This document shows, piece after piece, positions 1 to 5,992 of a DNA stretch of 6,463 nucleotides; within the stretch, counting starts at the first letter, position 1, and every line of letters begins with the position of its first letter. This DNA is from Syntrophaceae bacterium (lineage in GTDB: Bacteria; Desulfobacterota; Syntrophia; Syntrophales; UBA2185). The stretch is from assembly GCA_003508565.1 (NCBI GenBank), contig DNUI01000078.1, forward strand, positions 1 through 6,463. The letters run 5' to 3'. The notes below the pieces were generated by a model, which saw nothing but the letters and a program-made list of their open reading frames with translations, searched no databases and was not told the origin of the DNA. A program made the translations under genes and the position numbers.

Positions 1-12
1 CAACGATATGGC

Positions 13-18
13 AGGAGG
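13..18 (+). promoter_or_regulatory. Ribosome binding site of thiE
   Basis: AGGAGG is a near-perfect Shine-Dalgarno sequence with a 5-base spacer before the ATG at 24, which fixes the thiE start. The 12 bases before it are too few to tell whether another gene of the same operon ends there. Confidence 0.8.
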
Positions 19-23
19 AAATT

Positions 24-683
24 ATGACGGTACATAAGCGGAGGCTCGTTGGTCTTCTCGAGGCAAATATTTACGGGATTACCGCAGAGGAATACTCACT
101 GGGGAGGAGCAACATTGAAGTGGTGGCGCGGATGATTGAAGCCGGGATCAGGGTTATCCAGTATCGTGAGAAAGAGAAGAGCGACCGGCAACAATATGAA
201 GAGTGCCGGAAAATCAGAGAAATGACCAGCGAGGCCGGGGTCACGTTCATCGTCAACGACCGCCTCGATTTGGCCTTACTGGTGGGTGCAGACGGGATAC
301 ACCTTGGTCAGGGAGACCTGCCCCCCGGGGCAGTGAGAAAACTGGCAGGAGAAAACATGTTCATCGGTCTTTCCACTCATTCTCCCGCCCAGGCCGAAGC
401 CGCAGTAAAACTGGGCGTTGACTATATAGGGGTGGGACCTATCTTTGCAACGAATACCAAAAAAGACGTGTGCGAGCCTGTGGGCTTGGAATACCTCGAT
501 TACGTGGTAAAGAATATCAGTCTGCCGTTTGTAGCCATTGGCGGGATCAAAGAACACACCATTACTGAGGTGTATCGCAGGGGTGCCAGATGTATCGCAC
601 TGGTGACAGAAATAGTTGGCTCTCCCGATATCGGTGCCAAGGTGCAAGCTCTGAGGAAAGCTATGCGGGATACATCATTTTAA
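24..683 (+). CDS. thiE: Thiamine phosphate synthase ThiE
   Basis: ThiE joins the pyrimidine (HMP-PP) and thiazole phosphate (THZ-P) moieties to make thiamine monophosphate, releasing pyrophosphate, in the cytoplasm. The 219-residue product has the expected TIM-barrel length and the family motifs in order. These are QYREK at residues 46-50 (pyrophosphate and substrate binding), VNDR at 77-80, GADGIHLGQGDLP around 88-100 with the metal-binding aspartates (D79, D98), GLSTHS, GPIFATNTKKD (phosphate loop with a basic residue) and AIGGI near the C-terminus. The ATG at 24 has a strong Shine-Dalgarno sequence. The gene may be the last of a thiamine operon lying left of the window; no other thi gene is visible here. 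No TPP riboswitch is seen in the 23 bases upstream. Its stop lies inside the convergent gene that follows. The function call is firm by motif content; I ran no search. Confidence 0.95.
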   Translation: MTVHKRRLVGLLEANIYGITAEEYSLGRSNIEVVARMIEAGIRVIQYREKEKSDRQQYEECRKIREMTSEAGVTFIVNDRLDLALLVGADGIHLGQGDLPPGAVRKLAGENMFIGLSTHSPAQAEAAVKLGVDYIGVGPIFATNTKKDVCEPVGLEYLDYVVKNISLPFVAIGGIKEHTITEVYRRGARCIALVTEIVGSPDIGAKVQALRKAMRDTSF

Positions 684-1400
684 TTTTTTCTCTACCTCTT
701 CCCAGTTCTCTACTTCTTCCGCATCCTCCATGGAATCAAAGCTGAAGGCTTGAAATTTATGCATCTCTGCGGATTCAATCACCTCCGGTTTCCCAACTAC
801 CGCCTTAATCTTCAAACCTTTCTCCGCAATTTCCCCAAACACGTCACCCCTGTTCCAGGGCAGTACAGGAGCCAAGGGAAAATCATTCTTCTTCAGCCAT
901 AACTTAATCGCTTTCACACCCATAAGACCTTTCTGGAGAAATACTACGGGGAATCTTTTCTGTATTTTTTGAACAGCCTTTGCGCTTCCAGGTCTTGCTC
1001 TTATTCCAAATGTCTCCTCCAATAAACTTCCTTCGACATCAATAAACACAATCTTGGTTTTCTTCCCCACTGCAAGGAGAATACCGCTGTCTTTATCATC
1101 GCCGCATATTGCGTTTATTTTGTATAGACCTGCTGTTAGCGGAACAAACCATTTCACAGCGAAGCCATCGCTGCCGGAAAGGTTTTTCCCAATGGATCTC
1201 CTATTGACAATAAACTCTACAAGCTCTCCCCTACTCTTGAATAATCCTCCCCGGGTCTCAGCCTTGAGCATGACTTCCTCGCCCGGGAACGCCACAATAT
1301 CATAGACTATGACATCCGACAGCGCATCGGCAGGGAATGTACAGAAGAGGATGGTACACAAAAATATGAACCGGGTCCATTTATTTGAAATCATAGCCAC
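675..1400 (-). CDS. Secreted protein with Ig-like region and degenerate HAD-like domain
   Basis: Residues 1-26 form a typical signal peptide (basic N-region, hydrophobic FIFLCTILFCTF, possible cleavage after ADA), so the protein is probably exported. Residues about 30-111 look like a beta-sandwich/Ig-like domain (GEEVMLKAET, later TAGLYKINA). Residues about 115-241 resemble a HAD-fold phosphatase: the strand KIVFIDVEGSL carries motif I as D121-V-E123-G-S125 where DxDGT/S is expected. Motif II seems to read FLQKG without the usual Thr/Ser, and the motif IV region reads VVGKPE without the usual acidic pair. From family knowledge, loss of the second Asp and of motif IV argues against normal phosphatase activity. 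The GTG start at 1400 is preferred because GAGG lies 8 bases upstream; the in-frame ATG at 1394 is the alternative. Ligand and role are unknown. It is transcribed alone and converges on thiE. Confidence 0.75.
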   Translation of the reverse strand: MAMISNKWTRFIFLCTILFCTFPADALSDVIVYDIVAFPGEEVMLKAETRGGLFKSRGELVEFIVNRRSIGKNLSGSDGFAVKWFVPLTAGLYKINAICGDDKDSGILLAVGKKTKIVFIDVEGSLLEETFGIRARPGSAKAVQKIQKRFPVVFLQKGLMGVKAIKLWLKKNDFPLAPVLPWNRGDVFGEIAEKGLKIKAVVGKPEVIESAEMHKFQAFSFDSMEDAEEVENWEEVEKKLK

Positions 1401-1495
1401 GTTGACGACCTCGATGAGGAATTATTCATAATCTTTTACTCTAAATTTATTACTATAATGAAACCGGTTGAGGCAAGATGAAATATGGAATGCGG

Positions 1496-1541
1496 TTGAC
1501 ATTCACAGCGTTCTGTAATATTTGACACGGTATATTATACT
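1496..1541 (+). promoter_or_regulatory. Possible promoter region of the zinc-finger/J-domain gene
   Basis: Two TTGACA hexamers (1496-1501 and 1522-1527) lie 26 bases apart, ahead of an AT-rich block ending in TATACT (1536-1541). No pair has ideal spacing: TTGACA at 1496 with a 17-base spacer gives only TATTTG, and TATACT is 8 bases from the second TTGACA. The region is promoter-like, but I cannot fix the -35/-10 pair. The rest of the gap at 1401-1546 shows only AT-rich sequence, including a TATAAT at 1454 with no good partner. Confidence 0.3.
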
Positions 1542-1561
1542 CTCTCTTGTGCGACATTACT

Positions 1562-2305
1562 ATGAAACAATTAATAGTTAGAAATATCATAGAACCAAAT
1601 GGCAAGAAAATAAGGAGATGCCTTGCCTGCGGAACCTTGGTTACTATAGGGCGTCGCAGGTACTGCTCCATGGATTGCCGGAAAAGGCTCCATTATAAGT
1701 TAGACGTAAGAACCGGTTTAATAAAAGCACTGAATGTAAAATATGCAACATTTTATTTTTCCGATGTGATGATCATATTGGACATGCTCCCCTATGGGTC
1801 TGAGGAGATGTTCAGCTTCTTCTATCCACGATCTCCCGGCAAGAAGCCTTCGGAAGATTTCAGCAAAATGGCTGATATGCTTGGAAGCATCTGGTGGAAA
1901 GAAAAGAAACGAACAAATAAAAGATACTTGGCCTCGCACTATGTTCTCGCACAAGCTGTCCGGACGAATGCGCCGGCAGTTTCTGTGAAGCCGTCAATGT
2001 TAAAAGTACCTTCCATGAAGACGATGCATTTATCTAACCTTAAACTTGATAAATCAGAATTGAGCGCTACCGAATTATTAAAGCGAATAAAAGATGCCTA
2101 CCGGCGTCAGGCAAAAACACACCACCCCGATATAGGGGGAAATGCCGCCACATTCAGAAAAATTCATGAGGCTTATAAAGAGTTGACTGCCTGGGCAAAA
2201 AATCCCACTTTTACAAAACGCCGAGGATTTCCTGACAAGTGGTTTTATGATGGGAGTACAAACAAGTGGGTACAACCGACACCGTTGCCGCAACAGCAAA
2301 GGTGA
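1562..2305 (+). CDS. Uncharacterised protein: N-terminal four-Cys zinc motif, C-terminal J domain
   Basis: Counting from the ATG at 1562, residues 20-39 hold CLAC (C20, C23) and CSMDC (C35, C39), a C-x2-C-x11-C-x3-C arrangement that should bind one zinc ion. Residues about 40-155 match nothing I recognise; they contain an aromatic stretch (YATFYFSD) and a basic WWKEKKRTNKR segment. Residues about 160-215 are a J domain: helix II is basic (LKRIKDAYRRQAKTH), the invariant HPD is H188-P189-D190, and helix III is FRKIHEAYKEL. J domains stimulate the ATPase of Hsp70 (DnaK), so this is probably a specialised co-chaperone, not general DnaJ: it lacks the G/F region, the CxxCxGxG repeats and the usual N-terminal J-domain position. 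A TTG at 1547 would add five residues. Neither start has a clear Shine-Dalgarno sequence. The gene looks more AT-rich than typA, which could mean transfer. The substrate is unknown. Confidence 0.8.
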   Translation: MKQLIVRNIIEPNGKKIRRCLACGTLVTIGRRRYCSMDCRKRLHYKLDVRTGLIKALNVKYATFYFSDVMIILDMLPYGSEEMFSFFYPRSPGKKPSEDFSKMADMLGSIWWKEKKRTNKRYLASHYVLAQAVRTNAPAVSVKPSMLKVPSMKTMHLSNLKLDKSELSATELLKRIKDAYRRQAKTHHPDIGGNAATFRKIHEAYKELTAWAKNPTFTKRRGFPDKWFYDGSTNKWVQPTPLPQQQR

Positions 2306-2344
2306 TTCATTGTGACACATAAAATCGGAAAGTGATGTCACCCA

Positions 2345-3214
2345 GTGTCGTGGTTTTTTCTTTCTTTGCTTGCCGCTTTTAGCCTCGCCACGTCTGATGC
2401 TTTAACAAAAAAGTTTTTCTCTGATCAGCCTCCCTATGCCATGGGACTAATCAGGCTTGGCTATGCCCTGCCCTGGTTGCTCATATCTCTTTTTTTTATC
2501 CCCTTAGTCGCCGCGGATATGACATTCTGGCTCTGTATACTTATCGGTTTGCCACTGGAAGTATTCGCATTGTATTGCTACATGAAAGCCCTTAAAGCCT
2601 CACCCATATCTTTGTCGGTACCATTTTTAGCATTTACTCCCGGTTTCATTATCTTAACGGGCTGGATGCTATTGGGTGAAAAAATCAGTGCCGGCGGATT
2701 CTGGGGAATTGTTCTTATCATAGCAGGCGCATACTGCCTCAATATCTCAAAGGCTAAGTACGGAATCCTCGGCCCTTTGAGGGCCATTTTTACAGAACCG
2801 GGATCGCGCCTGATGCTGTTTGTTTCTTTTATCTACGCCTTCACATCAACAATCGGCAAACTTGCCATTAACCATTCCAATCCCTATTTTTTTGGCATCA
2901 TTTACAATGTGGCCTTTACAGCGTTAATGTTCGTATTTCTCCCGTTAGCAGTGAAAACCGGACCTCGGAAAGATCTGACAAAAAAACCTTTCATCGGTTT
3001 AATTCTTGGTATTATTGTATCAGTCGCGATCTTCAGTCATGTTCTGGCTATTTCCATGACAAATGTCGCCTACATGATATCACTGAAACGGACAAGCCTC
3101 CTGTTCGGCGTAATCTACGGAGCACTGTTGTTCAAGGAAGAAAAAATCGCGGAGAGATTGACGGGAGCTGCCATAATGATAACGGGCGTATTTTTGATAG
3201 GCTGGTTCGGATAG
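2345..3214 (+). CDS. DMT-superfamily (EamA) membrane transporter
   Basis: The 289-residue protein is almost entirely hydrophobic, with about ten predicted membrane helices in two homologous halves (about 2-133 and 155-287), the classic layout of EamA-type drug/metabolite transporters. Each half ends with the family signature: ALKASPISLSVPF followed by LLGEKIS near residues 83-116, and AISMTNVAYMISLKR followed by LLFKEEKIAERL near 236-272. Such proteins move small metabolites across the inner membrane; the substrate cannot be read from sequence. The GTG at 2345 is chosen because an in-frame TGA at 2333 rules out earlier starts. The ribosome site is weak (GGAAAG about 12 bases upstream). It begins 39 bases after the J-domain gene on the same strand, so co-transcription is likely, but no functional link is evident. 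Confidence 0.88.
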   Translation: MSWFFLSLLAAFSLATSDALTKKFFSDQPPYAMGLIRLGYALPWLLISLFFIPLVAADMTFWLCILIGLPLEVFALYCYMKALKASPISLSVPFLAFTPGFIILTGWMLLGEKISAGGFWGIVLIIAGAYCLNISKAKYGILGPLRAIFTEPGSRLMLFVSFIYAFTSTIGKLAINHSNPYFFGIIYNVAFTALMFVFLPLAVKTGPRKDLTKKPFIGLILGIIVSVAIFSHVLAISMTNVAYMISLKRTSLLFGVIYGALLFKEEKIAERLTGAAIMITGVFLIGWFG

Positions 3215-3261
3215 TGAAAGGAGAAACAACTCCACGTTTCATTGAATGTAAAGTTTTTTTT
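3215..3261 (+). terminator. Possible weak terminator after the EamA transporter
   Basis: TGAAAGGAG (3215-3223) pairs with CTCC (3230-3233) and TTTCA (3237-3241), with a 3-base bulge and an AAACAA loop. A run of eight T (3254-3261) follows, but only about 12 bases after the stem. The displaced T-tract makes this an imperfect intrinsic terminator. Confidence 0.35.
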
Positions 3262-3306
3262 CAGAAAGCCGATAATAATTGAACAATACTTTAACGAGGG
3301 ATGTGT

Positions 3307-3672
3307 ATGTCTGACGCATGTAACGCCGCCCTTTCCGCACTTGGGGCTTTTTTCCGGAAAATAGATGTTACGGCAAACAATATTGCCAATTCTGAGACGA
3401 ATAATTTCAAAAAGAGCAGGGTAGAAATGGAAGAAGTCTATCCTTCAGGTGTCAAAGTATCCATCAGCCGCATCGGTACACCCGGAGACCCCTTACCCCC
3501 TGATGAGGCATTACCTCCGGAAGAAAGGGCTCAAAATCTGGAATCTTCAAATGTGAACGTGGTGGAGCAACTCGTTAACCTCATCGTCACAGAGCATGAT
3601 TTCAGCGCAAATATTAAGACTATTCAGACCAAAGACGAGATGGAAAAACAGCTGATTGATATCATCGCGTGA
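3307..3672 (+). CDS. Orphan FlgC-like flagellar rod-family protein
   Basis: The product (121 residues from the ATG at 3307) has both ends of a flagellar axial rod protein. The N-terminal rod motif TANNIANSETNNFKKSR is at residues 22-38. The C-terminal helix SNVNVVEQLVNLIVTEHDFSANIKTIQTKDEM matches the conserved rod/hook C-terminal domain that packs in the axial coiled coil. Its length is slightly below FlgC (about 134). The middle, where FlgC carries its conserved PGHPxAxxxGYV stretch, is replaced by a proline- and acid-rich segment (GTPGDPLPPDEALPPEERA). No other flagellar gene lies in the window. GAGGG at 3296-3300 abuts the ATG at 3301 but sits 6 bases before the ATG at 3307, so the second start is preferred. 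It could be a rod accessory, an unusual FlgC or a repurposed remnant. Family membership is firm; the role is not. Confidence 0.82.
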   Translation: MSDACNAALSALGAFFRKIDVTANNIANSETNNFKKSRVEMEEVYPSGVKVSISRIGTPGDPLPPDEALPPEERAQNLESSNVNVVEQLVNLIVTEHDFSANIKTIQTKDEMEKQLIDIIA

Positions 3673-3689
3673 CCCCTGCCAATTAATTC

Positions 3690-3718
3690 TTGACAAAGGA
3701 GTTTGTCTTTGTTAGTGA
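3690..3718 (+). promoter_or_regulatory. Possible promoter for the riboswitch transcript
   Basis: A consensus -35 TTGACA (3690-3695) lies about 60 bases before the aptamer, but the matching -10 at 17 bases (TAGTGA) is poor. The -35 overlaps a perfect 6-base inverted repeat, GACAAA-GGAG-TTTGTC (3692-3707), followed by TTTGTT. This could be an operator or a weak end signal for the rod-like gene. Confidence 0.3.
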
Positions 3719-3752
3719 ACATATACCATTTCGTTCACGAAAAAAGATTAAA

Positions 3753-3895
3753 GATGGATGTGTGGAAGAGGGGTTAAACGCCCCCGCTGCCCCGCAGCCG
3801 TGAAAGGAACGAAAGCCCGAAGAGCCACTGTCACACCCAAAGCGTGATGGGAAGGCGGGTGAGTAGGCAGCCTGAAGCCGGAAGACCAATCCATC
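3753..3895 (+). ncRNA. Cobalamin (B12) riboswitch
   Basis: The conserved core of the cobalamin aptamer is present in order: GGAA (3764-3767), CCCCGCAGCCGTGA (3790-3803), ACGAAAGCC (3809-3817), GCCACTG (3824-3830), a hairpin TCAC/GTGA, GGGAAGG (3849-3855), GTAGG (3863-3867) and the B12 box AGCCGGAAGACC (3876-3887). A perfect 7-base closing stem, GATGGAT (3753-3759) with ATCCATC (3889-3895), sets the ends. The segment normally carrying GGTGcAAaTCC (L5) is instead GGGG-TTAAACG-CCCC (3770-3784), so the kissing-loop partner is atypical. Such RNAs bind cobalamin and usually repress B12 uptake, synthesis or B12-independent isozyme genes. Here only a 48-codon ORF follows on this strand. Confidence 0.9.
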
Positions 3896-3903
3896 GTGAA
3901 TAT

Positions 3904-3915
3904 CCTCGCGGGAGG
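3904..3915 (+). promoter_or_regulatory. Shine-Dalgarno-sequestering hairpin (expression platform)
   Basis: CCTC (3904-3907) pairs with GAGG (3912-3915) around a GCGG loop. The right arm is part of GGAGGG (3911-3916), the ribosome site 4-5 bases before the ATG at 3920. Its position 8 bases past the aptamer suits a translation-controlling expression platform. The stem is short, so this is inference. Confidence 0.5.
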
Positions 3916-3919
3916 GAAC

Positions 3920-4066
3920 ATGCGTAACTATTTATTCCAACCAGTTTTTATTCCACCCTCTATTTCCATTTCAGAGATATTCACTGACAAAGTGTTATAT
4001 TCCCGTCCGTGCGATCTTTCTGCCGTGCACTTTTGGAATTGTTTCTCTATGGCTAAGCTGATGTAA
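3920..4066 (+). CDS. Small 48-codon ORF downstream of the cobalamin riboswitch
   Basis: An ATG at 3920 behind GGAGGG opens a 48-residue frame ending at TAA 4064-4066. The peptide begins MRNYLFQPVF and contains proline-, serine- and phenylalanine-rich stretches; it has no recognisable domain, signal peptide or metal site. In favour: it is the first start codon after the aptamer, and its ribosome site lies in the putative expression platform. Against: its codon composition is that expected of the reverse complement of a coding frame, and a competing minus-strand ORF covers it. It may be a regulated micropeptide, the start of a gene that has been lost, or chance. Confidence 0.3.
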   Translation: MRNYLFQPVFIPPSISISEIFTDKVLYSRPCDLSAVHFWNCFSMAKLM

Positions 4067-4143
4067 GAAGTCTCCTGAAGATACCCCCTTGCCTTCTTTG
4101 GTGGGCCGATCAATGTGAAAGTCGGCAAGGGGGGATCAATCAT
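3928..4143 (-). CDS. Doubtful 71-codon ORF just downstream of typA
   Basis: This frame starts 8 bases after the typA stop and ends before the riboswitch hairpin. Its first third is the translated palindrome at 4084-4133 (PLPTFTLIGPPKKARG), while the rest (for example GREYNTLSVNISEMEIEGG) has purine-rich first codon positions and a normal Glu/Lys-rich composition, as real genes do. There is no ribosome binding site before the ATG at 4143 and I recognise no family. It may be the 3' remnant of a decayed gene with a repeat at its front. The remaining DNA between 3896 and 4151 holds only the plus-strand ORF and the palindrome. Confidence 0.25.
   Translation of the reverse strand: MIDPPLPTFTLIGPPKKARGYLQETSYISLAIEKQFQKCTAERSHGREYNTLSVNISEMEIEGGIKTGWNK
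4084..4133. repeat. C-rich palindrome downstream of typA
   Basis: CCCCCTTGCC (4084-4093) is the exact reverse complement of GGCAAGGGGG (4124-4133), separated by 30 bases. There is no T-run on either side, so it is a poor intrinsic terminator. The outer sequence TCGGCAAGGGGGGAT (4122-4136) matches TCGGCCAAGGGGGGAT (6020-6035) with one base inserted, making it a second copy of the element in front of typA. Confidence 0.65.
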
Positions 4144-4151
4144 GATGACGG

Positions 4152-5975
4152 TTAGGGATTATTGTCTTCCCTTCGTCTTGATGCCCGTTTGTTGGGATCG
4201 AGTTCCATCTTGCGTAGGCGGATGTGCTGCGGTGTGATTTCCACCAGTTCGTCTTCAGCGATAAATTCAATGGACTGATCAAGGGACAGCGGCCGCGGAG
4301 GCCTTAACGTTACAGTCGCTTCCGCCGTCGAACTCCTGATATTTGTGAGCTTCTTTTCCTTGGTAATATTCACCCCCATATCACCGGTGCGATTGCGCTC
4401 CCCGATGATCATCCCCCCATACACCTCAGTCCCCACCTCGACGAAGAGTTCACCGCGGTCAACCATGGCCAGGCTGGCATAGGTCGTTACCCTGCCGCTT
4501 CTATCGGCCAGAAGGGCGCCGCTTGCCCGTTGCGGGATCGGCCCGAACCACGGTTCATAGTCTTCAAAGAGCGTATTCATAACACCGGCCCCTTTGGTAT
4601 CCGTCAGGAAATGACTGCGGAACCCGATGAGGCCCCGGCAGGGAACCAGGAACTCCAGGTTGACCCGGCCGCTTCCCTTGTTGATGAGGTGGACCATACG
4701 CCCTTTTCTCACCGAAAGCTTTTCCGTCACAATGCCGACGAATGCTTCGGGAATATCGATAAAAACACGCTCCACAGGTTCCAGGGTTTTACCATTTTCT
4801 TTTTTCGTGATGACATTCGGTTTGGACACCATAAGTTCATAGCCTTCCCGGCGCATGGTCTCGATCAGCACGGCCATCTGCAGCTCCCCCCGCCCGCAGA
4901 CCTCGAAGGCGTCTTTACGCTCCAGGGGCTTCATTTTCAGCGCGACGTTCCGGAAACTTTCCCTTTCCAAACGTTCAAGAAGATGTCGTGACGTCAGATA
5001 TTTCCCTTCCCTGCCGGCAAAGGGGCTGTTGTTGACGTAAAAGATCATAGAAACGGTTGGCGCGTCGATGTGTATCCGTGGGAGAGGGAGGGGATTTTCC
5101 TGTGATGTAATCGTATCGCCGATACTGATGGATTCGACGCCGGCAAAGGCGATGATATCACCGGCTTCGACGGCCTCAACCTGCTTTTTCTTCAAACCGT
5201 GAAATGTGTAAAGGGCGGAAAATCTGACGCCGGGCGTGATCGCATTTTCTCCGCAAAGGGCATAGGTCTGATTCATCGCGAGCGCTCCGTTGATCAGGCG
5301 CCCGATGGCGATCTGCCCCACATAGGAATCGTAATCGAGATTCGTCACCAGGAACTGGGGAACATGCTCGTCATCGACCTCAGGACCAGGTATAGCGGAA
5401 CAGATGGCATCAAACAGGGGCTTCAAGTCTTCCGATTGATCTCCTGGTTTCCGGTGGGCGATACCCCGTTTGGCGTTGGTATAGAGGATGGGAAACTCGA
5501 TCTGCTGATCACGAGCATCGAGATCAATAAAAAGATCGTAAATCTCATTGATTACCTCTTCGATCCGGGCATCACCCCGGTCGATCTTGTTGATAACGAC
5601 AACAACGGGCAGTTGTCTGGCCAGGGCTTTTTTCACAACGAACCTGGTCTGCGGAAGGGGGCCCTCGCTCGCATCGACGAGCAATATGGCCCCATCGACC
5701 ATATTCAGGCTCCGTTCAACCTCACCGCCGAAATCCGCATGTCCCGGCGTGTCCACGATATTGATCTTGACGCTGTCGTACCATATGGCCGTATTCTTTG
5801 CCATGATAGTGATCCCCCGCTCTCTCTCGAGATCCATGGAGTCCATCACCCGCTCCGCAACTTCCTGATGCTCCCGGAAGGTACCCGTTTGCTTGAGCAT
5901 GGCGTCAACGAGGGTCGTTTTGCCGTGATCAACGTGGGCAATGATGGCGATGTTTCTTATGTTCTGCTTTCGCAT
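4152..5975 (-). CDS. typA: Ribosome-associated translational GTPase TypA/BipA
   Basis: TypA (BipA) is an EF-G-like GTPase that binds the 70S ribosome and helps 50S assembly and stress adaptation. The 607 residues equal the length of the E. coli protein. G1 is AHVDHGKTTL (13-22), the switch I/G2 region includes RERGITI (51-57), G3 is DTPGH (75-79) and G4 is NKID (129-132). The G5 position reads TNAK (166-169) where SA(K/L) is common, a mild variation. The beta-barrel domain II, the EF-G-like domains III/V (GRGELQMAVLIETMRREG) and the TypA-specific C-terminal domain (GRNRTGDMGVNITKEKKLTN) are all intact. The ATG at 5975 has GAGG 7 bases upstream. It follows an AOR-family gene on the same strand, but a terminator-like hairpin lies between them, so it may have its own promoter; I could not identify one. 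Confidence 0.97.
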   Translation of the reverse strand: MRKQNIRNIAIIAHVDHGKTTLVDAMLKQTGTFREHQEVAERVMDSMDLERERGITIMAKNTAIWYDSVKINIVDTPGHADFGGEVERSLNMVDGAILLVDASEGPLPQTRFVVKKALARQLPVVVVINKIDRGDARIEEVINEIYDLFIDLDARDQQIEFPILYTNAKRGIAHRKPGDQSEDLKPLFDAICSAIPGPEVDDEHVPQFLVTNLDYDSYVGQIAIGRLINGALAMNQTYALCGENAITPGVRFSALYTFHGLKKKQVEAVEAGDIIAFAGVESISIGDTITSQENPLPLPRIHIDAPTVSMIFYVNNSPFAGREGKYLTSRHLLERLERESFRNVALKMKPLERKDAFEVCGRGELQMAVLIETMRREGYELMVSKPNVITKKENGKTLEPVERVFIDIPEAFVGIVTEKLSVRKGRMVHLINKGSGRVNLEFLVPCRGLIGFRSHFLTDTKGAGVMNTLFEDYEPWFGPIPQRASGALLADRSGRVTTYASLAMVDRGELFVEVGTEVYGGMIIGERNRTGDMGVNITKEKKLTNIRSSTAEATVTLRPPRPLSLDQSIEFIAEDELVEITPQHIRLRKMELDPNKRASRRREDNNP

Positions 5976-5992
5976 GTGGTTGCCTCTTTCTT

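Noticed and set aside
276..647. 123-codon minus-strand ORF opposite thiE
   Set aside because: It lies wholly within a confidently identified thiE frame, has Cys/His-rich shadow composition and no ribosome site.
3301..3306. ATG at 3301 as the start of the rod-like gene
   Set aside because: The GAGGG ribosome site directly abuts this ATG with no spacer, whereas the ATG at 3307 has a workable 6-base spacer.
3683..3889. 68-codon minus-strand ORF across the riboswitch
   Set aside because: The DNA is explained by the cobalamin aptamer on the plus strand; the peptide is Ser/Phe-rich with no family resemblance.
4530..4991. 153-codon plus-strand ORF opposite typA
   Set aside because: Antisense shadow inside typA, with no recognisable motif or ribosome site.
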